Source of the DNA: Burkholderiales bacterium
GTDB lineage: Bacteria > Pseudomonadota > Gammaproteobacteria > Burkholderiales > Burkholderiaceae_C
Reading direction: 5' to 3'
NCBI GenBank assembly: GCA_016703325.1
Contig: JADJCH010000007.1
Span: 62,001-126,000 of the forward strand
Length of the DNA: 64,000 bases
The notes under the pieces are model-generated. The model had not been told where the DNA came from, did no database searches, and saw only the letters and a program-made list of their open reading frames with translations. The translations under genes and the position numbers were made by a program. Positions 40,975 to 50,619 of the stretch are shown here, one piece after another; position 1 is the first letter of the stretch; each line of letters begins with the position of its first letter.

Positions 40975-41468
40975 TGGACCCGCAACCCGACCCCACCGCC
41001 CCCATCGTCCCCACCACCCCCTCGGCCCTGCCCGCGGAGCTGTGCGACATGCTGCACGACGCCCTCACGCCCGACGCCCCCGACCCGGTGGCCGACCAGC
41101 GCCTCAAGCGCCGGCTGCTGCAGACGCTGGCCCGGGAAGCCACCGCCTCCCACCTCACGGTGCCGCCCGGCGACGAGGGCTGGCGCGCCTTTGCCCCCGG
41201 CATCCAGATGAAGCTGCTGCACCGCGACGGCCTGACGGCGGCCTACCTGCTGCGCATGGCCGCCGGGGCAACGATCCCGCCGCACCGGCACCCGCAGGAC
41301 GAGGAATGTGTGGTGCTCGAAGGCCAGCTGCGCATCGGCGGCCTGCAGGTGCCCTGCGGCGGCTTCCACCTGGCGCGGCGTGGTGCGCTGCACGAGTCGG
41401 TGCAGGCACCCGCCGGGGCGCTGATCTACCTGCGCGGTGCGCTGCCGGACGAGGCGCAGCTGATCTGA
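40974..41468 (+). CDS. ChrR-like cupin anti-sigma factor
   Basis: 164 residues. The C-terminal cupin is clear: GATIPPHRHPQDEECVVLEG supplies the metal ligands, then FHLARRGALHESVQAPAGALIYLRG. The N-terminal part (LPAELCDMLHDAL, RLKRRLLQTLARE) has the length of a sigma-binding segment but lacks the HxxxCxxC zinc motif of classical ChrR. It probably holds the adjacent sigma factor and releases it on metal or ligand change. Confidence 0.87.
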   Translation: MDPQPDPTAPIVPTTPSALPAELCDMLHDALTPDAPDPVADQRLKRRLLQTLAREATASHLTVPPGDEGWRAFAPGIQMKLLHRDGLTAAYLLRMAAGATIPPHRHPQDEECVVLEGQLRIGGLQVPCGGFHLARRGALHESVQAPAGALIYLRGALPDEAQLI

Positions 41469-41509
41469 CCGGCCCTGCCACCCCGCCGCCCCGGCCAGGG
41501 ACACCGCTC

Positions 41510-42226
41510 TCAGCCGGCCAGCCGCAACCGCGCCAGCCGCTGCGCCAGCGCGGGTGACGCCGCACTCATCGGCGCGCGCAGCTCGTTGGCCATGCGGCCT
41601 TCCTGCGCCAGCCAGGCCTTGATCGCCGCAGGATTGGGCTCCGCAAAAACCAACTCGATCAACGGCACCAGCCCCAGCCAGCGCTGCCGCGCCTCGTCCA
41701 GCCGGCCCGCCTGCAGGGCCTGCATCATCTGCACGAAGTCAGCAGTGCACAGGTGCGCACTGGCAGCGATCGCCCCCACCGCGCCCTGCGCCAGGTGGCT
41801 GAAGATCTGCAGGTCCTCACCCGCCAGCACCTCCAGCCGGCCATCGGCCCGCAGCGCCAGCGTCTTGCCGCTGTCCCCGCCGCAGTCCTTCACCGCCCGG
41901 ATGTGGGGGTGCGCCGCCAGCGCCAGCAGCGTCTCGCGCGCCAGGGTGGCGCCGGTGCGGTAGGGAATGTCGTAGACGATCAGCGGCAGCCCACCCGCGT
42001 GGGCCGCCACCGTGTGCAGACAGGCCAGCTGCTCGTCGGGGTCCAGCGATGCGGCCTCCCCGGTGGAGCCGCAGACCACGAAACCGCGGATGCCCGTGGC
42101 CGCCAGCGAGCGGGTCAGCGCGGCCAGCGCGTCGTGGTCCACCCGGCCGTCGCGAAACGGCGCGACAAGTGCGATCCAAAGTCCGCCGAAGCAGGCCGGG
42201 CCGGCCGGAGGTTCAGTTGTACCCAA
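41510..42226 (-). CDS. DapA-family lyase lacking an internal segment
   Basis: 238 residues against about 290 for the family. Start GLWIALVAPFRDGRVDHDAL and the substrate loop VVCGSTGEAASLDPDEQL are normal. After HTVAAHAGG the text goes directly to LPLIVYDIPYRTGATL, omitting about 45 residues that hold a barrel strand and the catalytic Tyr (usually in a YYxxP motif). The Schiff-base Lys is present in IRAVKDCGGDSG. The frame is kept. Function as an aldolase is doubtful; probably a recently shortened gene. Confidence 0.75.
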   Translation of the reverse strand: MGTTEPPAGPACFGGLWIALVAPFRDGRVDHDALAALTRSLAATGIRGFVVCGSTGEAASLDPDEQLACLHTVAAHAGGLPLIVYDIPYRTGATLARETLLALAAHPHIRAVKDCGGDSGKTLALRADGRLEVLAGEDLQIFSHLAQGAVGAIAASAHLCTADFVQMMQALQAGRLDEARQRWLGLVPLIELVFAEPNPAAIKAWLAQEGRMANELRAPMSAASPALAQRLARLRLAG

Positions 42227-42856
42227 GGGCAGCGACGGGGAGCTGGCGTGCAGCGTTGGTATGGTGCGTCCTTCAAGTGAAGTTTCTTCAGGGGGTTGAC
42301 CGCTGGTTCAACCGCCGAAGGACGACCGCAGGGGGAGGAGTGGGCGCTGTTCAGGTATCGCCAGGCCGGTCCCGTCGGTCGCCCGACAACGGAACCGCAG
42401 CTCCGGTCAGACGAGCTGGGATTTCTCGGCTTTTTTCTCGGCCCGGTTTCCCGCCATGCCGCAGCCGGCCCGGGCAACGGGCTTGGGGCAGAAGAAGGCG
42501 AAGGCGGAGCAGGCCATAGGCCGCAGTCTAACGTCGGGGACGGGTGGGATCACGCCTGTGGGAGCACACCTGGGATCACGCCGGAGCCTTGTCCAACATG
42601 GCATGAGCCAGGAGCGCGGCAGGCGATTCCAACGAGGACAACGAGGACAACGAGGCATGAGCCCGAAAGGTCCTGAGGCAAGGGGGTGGACGGCACGATG
42701 GCGCTGGGGCTCCGGAGCGCGCAGGATGACGCGGGGCAACAGGGCTGGATCGAGCAGGTGCTGCGCCGCTTTGGCGACCGCCAGCTCAGCCGTGCGGACA
42801 AGGCGGCTGTGCTGGCCTGCCTGCGGCGCCCCACAGCCCGGGCGCCCTCCCCCGGC
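42227..42856. other. Gene-poor stretch with inverted repeats and a possible transposase remnant
   Basis: No intact gene is seen in 630 bases. Near the lyase start are two inverted repeats, CTTCA-AG-TGAAG (42271-42282) and GGTTGA/TCAACC (42294-42313), possible regulatory sites. A 9-bp unit AACGAGGAC repeats almost three times at 42631-42656. Around 42745-42835 the + strand reads GWIEQVLRRFGDRQLSRADKAAV, which resembles the start of some integrase-core transposases; this likeness is weak. Confidence 0.45.
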
Positions 42857-43954
42857 TCACTCCGCGCGCAGCCAGACCCGGGCGCTGAACGGATCCACCA
42901 CCAGCGAACCGCCGGACACGAACGAGGCCCCGAGCTGCGCCGCCGGCTGGCGCCAGGTGCCGATGCCGCCGCAGACCGCCGCAGCCGCGGGTGTGCGCTT
43001 GACGAACAGCGTCATGGCCCGGCCCTGGTTCGCCACCAGCCGGCCCGCGCTGTCGAGGATGCCGGCGGGCGTGCCCGCACCCAGGCGCCAGGCCTCCACC
43101 GGCTCGGACACCCCGGCCACGCAGGTCGACAGCTGGATCGCAATGTCCGGCCGTGGCGTGAGCCGCACGCCCGCGGCCCTCAGCGCATCGAACAGCGCTG
43201 CGTTGATGTTCACCGAGTAGGGCTGGCGGCTGTCGTCGTAGCCGGTGTCGAGCTGCGCCACCGCCTCGACCCGGCCGATGCGGATCGGCACCGTCGGGAT
43301 GTTCACGCAGCCCCCGGGCGCGGCCATCGCGCGCGGGCAGCTCAGCGCGGCGGGGGCGGCGCCGTAGTAGTCGCGCGTCGACACCGCCCGGTAGCCGCCG
43401 GCCTGCAGCGCCGCGTCGTCACAGAAGGCCCCGGGCGCTGCGCGCCAGAGGTGGCCGCCGCGGTAGTCCAGCGTGTAGACATGCTGGGCGAGAAAGTCGG
43501 TGCCGATCACCCCGGCCTGGCGAATCGAGGCGCGTCCGTCCGCGCTGCGCAGCGCCTGCACCGCCGGCTGCGGCTGCTGCAGCAAAGTCACCGAGCCCCA
43601 GCGACCGAAGAAGACAAAATCGTCGTAGCGTCCCCCCGCGGCATCCGCAGTCACTACGGGCGCATCGCCCTGCAGGTTGGCGGGCGTGATGCTTGAGACG
43701 CTGGCGCCGAAGTCCAGCAGGAAGTAGCCCTGCCGGGCGCCCACCCCCACCAGCGCGTAGGGCATGCGGCTGGCCACCGTCAGCGGCTGACGTTCGCCCA
43801 GGCAGTCCGGCTGCGCCGCCGTGCCCGCCGCCGGGCCCGCCTGGGCCGCGCCCTGCCAGGCTCCGGCCAGCAGTCCGAGCGCCAGCGCGGCCGCCTTCGC
43901 CAGCACGGCCGCCTTCGCCCGCGACAAATGCCCCGTCGAATGCCGCCCCGTCAT
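42857..43954 (-). CDS. Secreted retropepsin-like aspartic protease-fold protein
   Basis: 365 residues with a signal-like start (AKAAALALGLLAGAWQGAAQA). Two pepsin-type lobes can be recognised: YFLLDFGASVSSITP (DFG instead of DTG) near residue 80 and AVAQLDTGYDDSRQPY near residue 235 with a canonical DTG. The IGTDFLAQHVYTLDYRGG loop is typical of retropepsin-like bacterial proteins. Asp is present in both lobes, so activity is possible, but the DFG change is unusual. ATGA overlap with the DUF427 gene. Confidence 0.7.
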   Translation of the reverse strand: MTGRHSTGHLSRAKAAVLAKAAALALGLLAGAWQGAAQAGPAAGTAAQPDCLGERQPLTVASRMPYALVGVGARQGYFLLDFGASVSSITPANLQGDAPVVTADAAGGRYDDFVFFGRWGSVTLLQQPQPAVQALRSADGRASIRQAGVIGTDFLAQHVYTLDYRGGHLWRAAPGAFCDDAALQAGGYRAVSTRDYYGAAPAALSCPRAMAAPGGCVNIPTVPIRIGRVEAVAQLDTGYDDSRQPYSVNINAALFDALRAAGVRLTPRPDIAIQLSTCVAGVSEPVEAWRLGAGTPAGILDSAGRLVANQGRAMTLFVKRTPAAAAVCGGIGTWRQPAAQLGASFVSGGSLVVDPFSARVWLRAE

Positions 43955-44232
43955 GCCTCGATGCGCACGCCGCGGATGAAGGCCACCCGGCCCTTCAACC
44001 CGGCCACCGCCTCGTCCGGCTCCGGATAGAACCAGACCGCGTCGTTGAGCACGTTGCCGTCGACGAACAAGGTGTGGTAACGCGCCTCACCCCGGCCGGA
44101 GTGCATCGAGCGGCGGTTGCTGCCGAGCAGGCAGTCGCTGCGCAGGCTGGCAGCGGGGAAGTAGTGCTCGCCGTCGACGAGCAGGGTGTCGTCGCTCTCG
44201 GCAACGGTGACGCCGTTCCAGATGGCTTTCAA
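43951..44232 (-). CDS. DUF427 domain protein
   Basis: 93 residues from a TTG start, LKAIWNGVTVAESDDT. Homologues begin at this point with Met-Lys-Ala. Core motifs of DUF427: VVDGEHYFPA-like LLVDGEHYFPAASL, GRGEARYHTLFVDG and VWFYPEP. Function unknown. It is the first gene of a pair with the protease-like protein (4-base overlap). Confidence 0.85.
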   Translation of the reverse strand: MKAIWNGVTVAESDDTLLVDGEHYFPAASLRSDCLLGSNRRSMHSGRGEARYHTLFVDGNVLNDAVWFYPEPDEAVAGLKGRVAFIRGVRIEA

Positions 44233-44481
44233 GGCGGGGCCTTCATTGGGGGGTCGGGACAGGAAGGCTGCGATCGTAGCCGCACGGCAGGGCGTTGCTG
44301 GGCCAGCAACCTGCACGGCCCTGGCCGATCGAACCGGCCTCAACCTCCGAGAACCGCCGAAACCGCCCGCCCCGCTCCGCGGCGCGTCAGCGCTCACCCG
44401 ATCTGCTGCAAGTTTGGAGACGATCGCTGCCGACAACGCAGCAGCCTGAACCACCTGGCCGGAGCAGGCAGCGGCGCCCGT

Positions 44482-44790
44482 CTACGCCTCCACACCCTCC
44501 CGGCTGCGCACCTGCTGCTCGATGTCCTTCAGCGTGGGCAAGGTCTTCAGGTCGTAGTTCGCCTGCAGCACCAGCCAGGAGGCTGCATCCCCACCAAAGT
44601 AGCGCGCCAGCCGCGCAGCGGTGTCGGCCGTCACGGCACGGCGCTCCTTGACGATCTCGTGCATGCGGGTGGCCGGCACCCCCAGCGCCACGGCCAATGC
44701 GTTGACGCTCATGCCCAGCGGCAGCAGATAGTCCTCGCGCAGGACTTCACCCGGGTGCACCGGTCGCAGGTTGTTTACCGGACGTTCCAT
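44482..44790 (-). CDS. higA: HigA-type antitoxin
   Basis: 102 residues, XRE-type HTH antitoxin of the HigA family: PVHPGEVLREDYLLPLGMSVNALAVALGVPATRMHEIVKERRAV followed by DTAARLARYFGGDAASWLVLQANYDLKT. It binds and silences HigB and represses the operon. In the usual hig order it follows the toxin gene, with 24 bases between them. Confidence 0.92.
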   Translation of the reverse strand: MERPVNNLRPVHPGEVLREDYLLPLGMSVNALAVALGVPATRMHEIVKERRAVTADTAARLARYFGGDAASWLVLQANYDLKTLPTLKDIEQQVRSREGVEA

Positions 44791-44814
44791 GTGGGGGTTC
44801 CCCTTCGATTCACT

Positions 44815-45093
44815 TCAGTGGTAGTCGACGATCTCTACGTCTTCCGGCCCGGCGGGCGTCCAGACGAAGCAGATCCGGAACTGGTCGTTGATGCGGATGC
44901 TGTGCTGCCCCTTGCGGTCTCCAACCAGCGCCTCCAGCCGATTACCCGGCGGCGCACGCAGGAAGTCCAGCGTCTGCGCCGCCTCCAGCTGCGCCAGCTT
45001 GCGCTGCGCGACGCTCGCAAAGGCATTGAACCGCCTGGGCGAGCCACCTTCGAACAGCGCCTGGGTGTCCTTGCACTTGAACGACCGGATCAT
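44815..45093 (-). CDS. higB: HigB-type toxin (RelE superfamily)
   Basis: 92 residues. IRSFKCKDTQALFEGG, LAQLEAAQTLDFLRAPPGNRLEAL, and the catalytic end GQHSIRINDQFRICFVW with VEIVDYH. This ribosome-dependent RNase cuts mRNA during translation. Intact and linked to higA. A palindrome 12 bases upstream is the probable HigA operator. Confidence 0.92.
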   Translation of the reverse strand: MIRSFKCKDTQALFEGGSPRRFNAFASVAQRKLAQLEAAQTLDFLRAPPGNRLEALVGDRKGQHSIRINDQFRICFVWTPAGPEDVEIVDYH

Positions 45094-45104
45094 GATGGGA
45101 GTTT

Positions 45105-45121
45105 ATTACGTCACGCGTAAT
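45105..45121 (-). promoter_or_regulatory. Probable HigA operator
   Basis: Inverted repeat ATTACG (45105-45110) / CGTAAT (45116-45121) with 5-bp spacer, 12 bases upstream of the higB start in an A/T-rich patch. HigA represses at such palindromes. Binding not shown. Confidence 0.55.
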
Positions 45122-45222
45122 GCGTACAGACTACCTCAAGCACAAGGTCGGCGCTCTTGCTGACGAATTGCTCGATACGTGGTTGCACACCACCCACCAT
45201 CTCGCCTCCGTACGCACACACC

Positions 45223-48200
45223 TCAGCCTTTTGACCGACGAACGCTTACCGCGACACGGAACCCGATGAAGTCTCCGCGCAGCCCAGCCTGTCGACCGTC
45301 GCGACTGTCGCCGCGGCATCGCTCGATTTCAGTCATGCCAGATCCGCCCCGCAGCACCCGTCGTGCGGCACCTTCCAGTTGAGTCCGACTCGGGAACCGG
45401 AACTCGTTCAAGCACCACTCCTGAACGTTGCCAGCAAGGTCCTCGATGCCTCGACCTCCTGCAGCATCACCGTTCGTTCGTCCATTCGGAAACAATCCGA
45501 CCAGGGCTGGAGCCGGCAGCTTCGCTTCCAAGCAGTTGCAGGGCTTCGAACGCCATTCATCGCCCCACGGATATGGCTGCCCATCAACACCCCTTGCCGC
45601 CCGTTCCCATTCCGTTTCCATGGGAAGTCGAACATCACGCTCTGACCGGTCCGCCAGCCACCTGCAGAAAGCAACTGCTTCGTACCACGAGACTCTCTCC
45701 CTCGGAGACGTGGGTTGAGAGGTTGAAGGCGCGCAAGGCTCCAATTTCGCAGCCAACCCTTCCCACCAGCGGTCATCCAGGTACCCCCCGTCATCCACAA
45801 AGGCCTGCCACTGCCGGTTCGTCACCGGGTAGCGGGCGATGGCGAAGGCTGGCAAAGGCAGGTGCGTGCCCTCCTGGTAGACGAAGGGCCTCGGGTCGTC
45901 GATGACGACCCAGTCGATGTCGGGCAGGCCGTCGGGCGTGAGGCCGGTGCCGGCGCGGTCATCCAGGTCCAGCGCGCCGAGCCAGCAACCGATGGCCATG
46001 CGGGCTTCGGGCTCCGGTTCGGCGGCCACGTCGGTCATCCGCGGGAGCCACTGAGCCTTCGTCGCGGCGAGCAGTTCGGCGGGCAGCGCGGGCTGGCCAG
46101 CATGGTTCCAGATGTCGGTCGCCACCTTCGGCGCGGTTTCTGCCAGCCAGCGGATCAAGCCGATCTGCGCTGGCGTATCGCCCGCGCAGGCCTCGGCGGC
46201 GATCTCGGCCACCACCTCCCAGCCGCTGCGCGCCCAGCCGTTTTGCGTGAGCCAGAAGTCGCGGGCCGGCCGGCTGTGGCTGCGAGCAGCGCTGAGCAGC
46301 ACGTCGGCAGCAAGCGACTCCTGCAGGAGTTGGTGGGTGAAGCGCAGCTCGTCGCCCACGCGCTGCAGCACGCTGGCATCGATGCTGAAGGCCAGCAGGT
46401 CTTCGCTCAGCGCTGCCGGCCAGTCGGCGCGGGCCAGCGCGGTGCGGGCGCCGTCGTCGCCGGCTGTGCCGTCGGCGCGCTGCAGGGCTTTTCGGCCACC
46501 CTGCACCAGCACCGCTTCGCCGTGGCCGCCAGCGGCGGCACGCTGGCGGCGTCCCCGCGTTTCATGCGCGCAGCGCGCTCACGCTGGTGCAGCAGCTTCA
46601 CGAAGCCGGCGAAGAGCTGCGCCCGGTTCGGTGGGATCGCCGGCAGCTGCATCATCACAGTGAGCAGGAAGGGGTTTTCGGGCCAGAGTGATCAGGCCAC
46701 GCACTGACCGGGCAGACCGCCACAGGTGATCCTGCTGCCCGCTGGTCTTGCTGAAGACGTTCGGCTCTTTCCGCGGAATGTCGTCCGCCGTCCAGAACAG
46801 ATCGAAGTTCGCCCCCGCCTGCTCCCAGGTGCGCCACACCTCGCGCAGCGGCTTGCCGCCGGCGATCTGCCAGAACTTGTCCTCGGCACGCCGTTCGCCT
46901 TCCACTTCCCCATGCGTCAGCTTCAAGGTCGAACGCAGGAAGTCCCGCACCTGCCAGGGCCGCAACGGCTGCAGCCGCAGGGTGTCGAAGGGCAGGCGGC
47001 GCTGCAGCTCGGCCTCGAAGTCACGCTGGCGGCAGCTCAGCAACAGGGCGGCAAGGTAGTCGTTCTGCGCCAGGGTGGCGATGGCTGCCACCTTGTCGCG
47101 GCGCTGGCCGGGCGGGATTTCATTGACCGCATCGAGCAGCAGCAACAGCCGGCCTTCGGCGCGCAGGGCCTGCAGGTCGGCGGGCCGCAGGGCGGGCGGA
47201 ACTTCGGCGGCGGAGGTCGCAGACGCCAGCGCCTTGGGCGGCGGCGGCAGGCTGCAGCGGGCGATGAAGTCTTCCAGCGGTTCGGCCGCATCGGTCCACA
47301 AACCAAGTGCCACCAGAACCGGCACCGGCCGCGCCGGGTCGGCCAGCGCCTCGCGGGCCAGCTGGCAGGTGATGCGCCCGAGCGAAAAGCTCTTGCCGGC
47401 GCCCGGCTCGCCCAACACCGCGAGGCGACGCGCGGTCTCGCGCTGGGGCAGCTTGCTGTAAGCCTCCAGCACGTCCGGGTAGGTCTTCGGCTCGGTGCGC
47501 GCCGCGTGGCCCGGCGCGCAGCCCTCGTTCAAGTCGAAGCCAAAGGCCTCGAACAGCACGTCGGAAGGCACCACCACATCCTTCAGCACCCGCTCCAGCC
47601 GCTGCTCCTGCGTCTCCTCGCCGGCCAGCGGCACGTAGCGCGGCTCGTGCTGGGCCAGGCGCTCGACCAGGGCGTGCAGGTGGGCGAGCTCGCGGTCACG
47701 GCGGGTGGTCGCAGCGTCTTTGTCGGGCAATTTGGCGAAGAAGCCTTCGCGATCGAGTTTGTCGAGTTGGGCGCCAAAGCGCCGGCATAGACCATCGCAG
47801 TGGTCGTACTTGGTCTCGAAATGTCCGAGCGCCTGCAGCCTCTGTTGGAACAGTTTCAGACTTGTCAGCTCTTCAAGGCTGACCGAATCGAGGTCGATCC
47901 CGGTCTTGTGGAAATAGGTCCAGATCAACGGCCGACCCGTCTCCTTGAACTGCCCAAAGGCCTTGCCGAATTCCTCGGCGGTGTACACGCCGACCTTGCT
48001 GCGAAACAGCATCACGAACAACTCGCAGCCCAGCAGCGCGCGGTTGTATTCGTCCTGCAGCCGGGTTGCGGACATGGCGTCCAGAAAGTCCTCCCACTGC
48101 ACCAGCTCCAGAAACACCCCGCGCGGCACCCAGCGCTTGTTCTGCTCAGCGATGAAGAGCGCGAACTCGACGGTGGTCGGCCAGCTCGGCGCTGGAGGCC

Positions 48201-48226
48201 AGAAAGATGCGGACGGTGCGGGTCAT
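45223..48226 (-). pseudogene. STAND NTPase: TIR/DUF4062-like, NACHT, FGE-sulfatase domains, frameshifted
   Basis: Reassembled across three frames this is a protein of about 1000 residues. N-terminus from ATG 48226: VRIFLASSAELAD, then FALFIAEQNKRWVPRG, LVQWEDFLDAM and CELFVMLFRSKVGVYT (TIR/DUF4062-like). NACHT part: Walker A LGEPGAGKSFSL, Walker B LLLLLDAVNEI, LLSCRQRDFEAEL. C-terminal formylglycine-generating-enzyme-like domain: YPVTNRQWQAFV, RLPMETEWERAARG, GNVQEWCLNEF, RVLRGGSG. One-base shifts lie near 48172, in a 4-base A run at 46675-46678 and near 46519. Such proteins are predicted anti-phage sensors. Either a dying gene or assembly errors. Confidence 0.75.
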
Positions 48227-48367
48227 GCGGCGGCTCGCTCCCAGCGGGGCGCCCTGCCCGGGATGAAAGCGGCACGCTCCCCCGGCTGCGACCCGATCGT
48301 GATCGTGGATTTTTCGTGAACCGGATTGTGGGGCAGAGCCGGCCGCCCGAGCGAGCGGGGAGCTCGG

Positions 48368-48583
48368 TCAGGCTGTCGAAGCCCCTTGCGTGGGGTGCGA
48401 AGCGGAGCTCTGGCGCCTGCGCGCATGCTCAATGCGCTGCCGCACTTCCTGCATCGATTCCCCCAACGACAGCGTCGGCGCCCCTCGTCGTACGGCCTCC
48501 ATGGAAGCCAGGCCACGCTCGACAAAGAGAGCCTGTGCGCTCGACTTCACCCAGTGATCGTTCTCGCCGAACGGGCCACTCAT
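48368..48583 (-). CDS. Small protein coupled to the MNT gene
   Basis: 71 residues (FGENDHWVKSSAQALFVERG, SLGESMQEVRQRIEHARRRQ). I do not recognise it. It overlaps the nucleotidyltransferase gene by 4 bases (ATGA), where HepT toxins usually sit, but it lacks the HEPN RxxxxH motif. It may be a helical partner or a remnant. Confidence 0.55.
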   Translation of the reverse strand: MSGPFGENDHWVKSSAQALFVERGLASMEAVRRGAPTLSLGESMQEVRQRIEHARRRQSSASHPTQGASTA

Positions 48584-48870
48584 ACAGGGCGAGCCTGTGC
48601 CAGCACCTGGCTGCGAAACGCGGGCGGCAGGTCGCCCGGCGTCAGCAGATCCACCCGCACGCCAAGCAGCTCCTGCAATTCGTTCTGCAGACCGCCGAGG
48701 TCAAACAGGGTGGCGCCGGGCAGCGCGTCGACGAGCAGGTCGAGATCGCTGCCTTCCTGGTCGGAGCCATGAAGCACCGACCCGAAGACGCGCGGATTTC
48801 CCGCACGGAATCGGTCTACGACTTCACGCACGGCGGCGCGCTGGAGGTCGAGCGCGGTGGAGGGAAGCAT
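48580..48870 (-). CDS. MNT-type minimal nucleotidyltransferase
   Basis: 96 residues. The polymerase-beta motif is complete: RVFGSVLHGSDQEGSDLDLLVD, with GS and the two Asp residues. MNT proteins are antitoxins that AMPylate their HEPN toxin (MntA-HepT). No HEPN gene is adjacent; it lies between two small unknown genes. The toxin may be replaced or lost. Confidence 0.88.
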   Translation of the reverse strand: MLPSTALDLQRAAVREVVDRFRAGNPRVFGSVLHGSDQEGSDLDLLVDALPGATLFDLGGLQNELQELLGVRVDLLTPGDLPPAFRSQVLAQARPV

Positions 48871-48878
48871 GGTCAGCG

Positions 48879-49139
48879 TCAGGCAGCCTGCCGCAACGGA
48901 GCCGAATCGCGGATCAACTCGTCCGGATCGAACCCGGCCACCACCTCGTCATCGAACTGCACGCCGGCAAGGTCGGCTTGTTCCTTCAGCACACTCAGCA
49001 CATCGTGGTAGGCAAACACCTGCCCCGCAGCATGGCGATCGCCCGATGCGGCCTGCGCGGCCGCGCGCCGTGCTGCGGCGATGGCGGCGCGCATGACTTC
49101 CTCAAGCACCATCTGGGACGTTTGCATCGACATGCCCAC
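48879..49139 (-). CDS. Small hypothetical protein upstream of the MNT gene
   Basis: 86 residues, helical and Ala-rich (VLEEVMRAAIAAARRAAAQA), then GQVFAYHDVLSVLKEQADLAG and an acidic end FDPDELIRDSAPL. Proteins of this layout occur just upstream of MNT genes. It is 8 bases from the MNT gene and heads the leftward operon that leads towards the STAND gene. Function unknown. Confidence 0.6.
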   Translation of the reverse strand: MGMSMQTSQMVLEEVMRAAIAAARRAAAQAASGDRHAAGQVFAYHDVLSVLKEQADLAGVQFDDEVVAGFDPDELIRDSAPLRQAA

Positions 49140-49172
49140 ATTCTGATCGCTTCACAGAGTTGGTCCGGATCA

Positions 49173-49586
49173 TCACGCGGTATCCCCTTCTTCCACCCCC
49201 TCCCCCCGCCCCGCCCGCGCCTGCAGGATCGCCGGCAGTTTGCCTTCGATCCAGTCGGCCAGTTCGCGCACGTGGCGGCCCACCTCGTGGCCCAGGGGCG
49301 TGAGGCGGTAGTCCACGTGCGGGGGCAGCACCGGGTGGGCGTGGCGTTCGACAAAGCCGTCGGCCTCCAGCCACTGCAGGGTCTGGGCGAGCATCTTTTC
49401 GCTCACGCCGCCGATGCGCCGGCGCAGTTCGGAGAAGCGCTGCGTGCCGCCGGCCAGCAGGGCGATGAGCACCAGCAAGCCCCAGCGGCTGGTGACGTGC
49501 TGCAGCACGCTGCGCGACGGGCATTCGGCCGCCATCAGGTTGCCGCGCAGCAGGGGTTCTCGGTCGAGCAGGTCGTCGTCGGCCAT
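49173..49586 (-). CDS. HxlR-family regulator
   Basis: 137 residues. ECPSRSVLQHVTSRWGLLVLIALLAGGTQRFSELRRRIGGVSEKMLAQTLQWLEADGFVER is the full winged helix of HxlR/QorR regulators, with the Cys that senses quinones or aldehydes in YodB/QorR (here C22). It is divergent from a QorB-like reductase gene, the classic QorR-QorB arrangement. Two GTACTTAC boxes stand between them. Confidence 0.9.
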   Translation of the reverse strand: MADDDLLDREPLLRGNLMAAECPSRSVLQHVTSRWGLLVLIALLAGGTQRFSELRRRIGGVSEKMLAQTLQWLEADGFVERHAHPVLPPHVDYRLTPLGHEVGRHVRELADWIEGKLPAILQARAGRGEGVEEGDTA

Positions 49587-49588
49587 GG

Positions 49589-49614
49589 GTACTTACCTCG
49601 ATGACAGTACTTAC
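49589..49614. promoter_or_regulatory. Direct repeat GTACTTAC x2, probable HxlR operator
   Basis: Copies at 49589-49596 and 49607-49614, 18 bp apart (nearly two helical turns), in the 107-bp gap between hxlR-like and qorB-like genes. The second copy is followed by GGAAAGT, giving an ACTT/AAGT inverted pair. Such boxes fit HxlR-family binding. Confidence 0.5.
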
Positions 49615-49693
49615 GGAAAGTTAGTTTAAACCGGATCATGGGGCCATCCCATCCACCCGGCCCCGCAGGGGGCCTTTTGCAGGAGTACCTTTC

Positions 49694-50568
<875 letters not shown>

Positions 50569-50619
50569 ATGGCGGCGGGCTGAATGGCGGCAGGCGGCGG
50601 GCCGTTTGCCCGTCGATGC

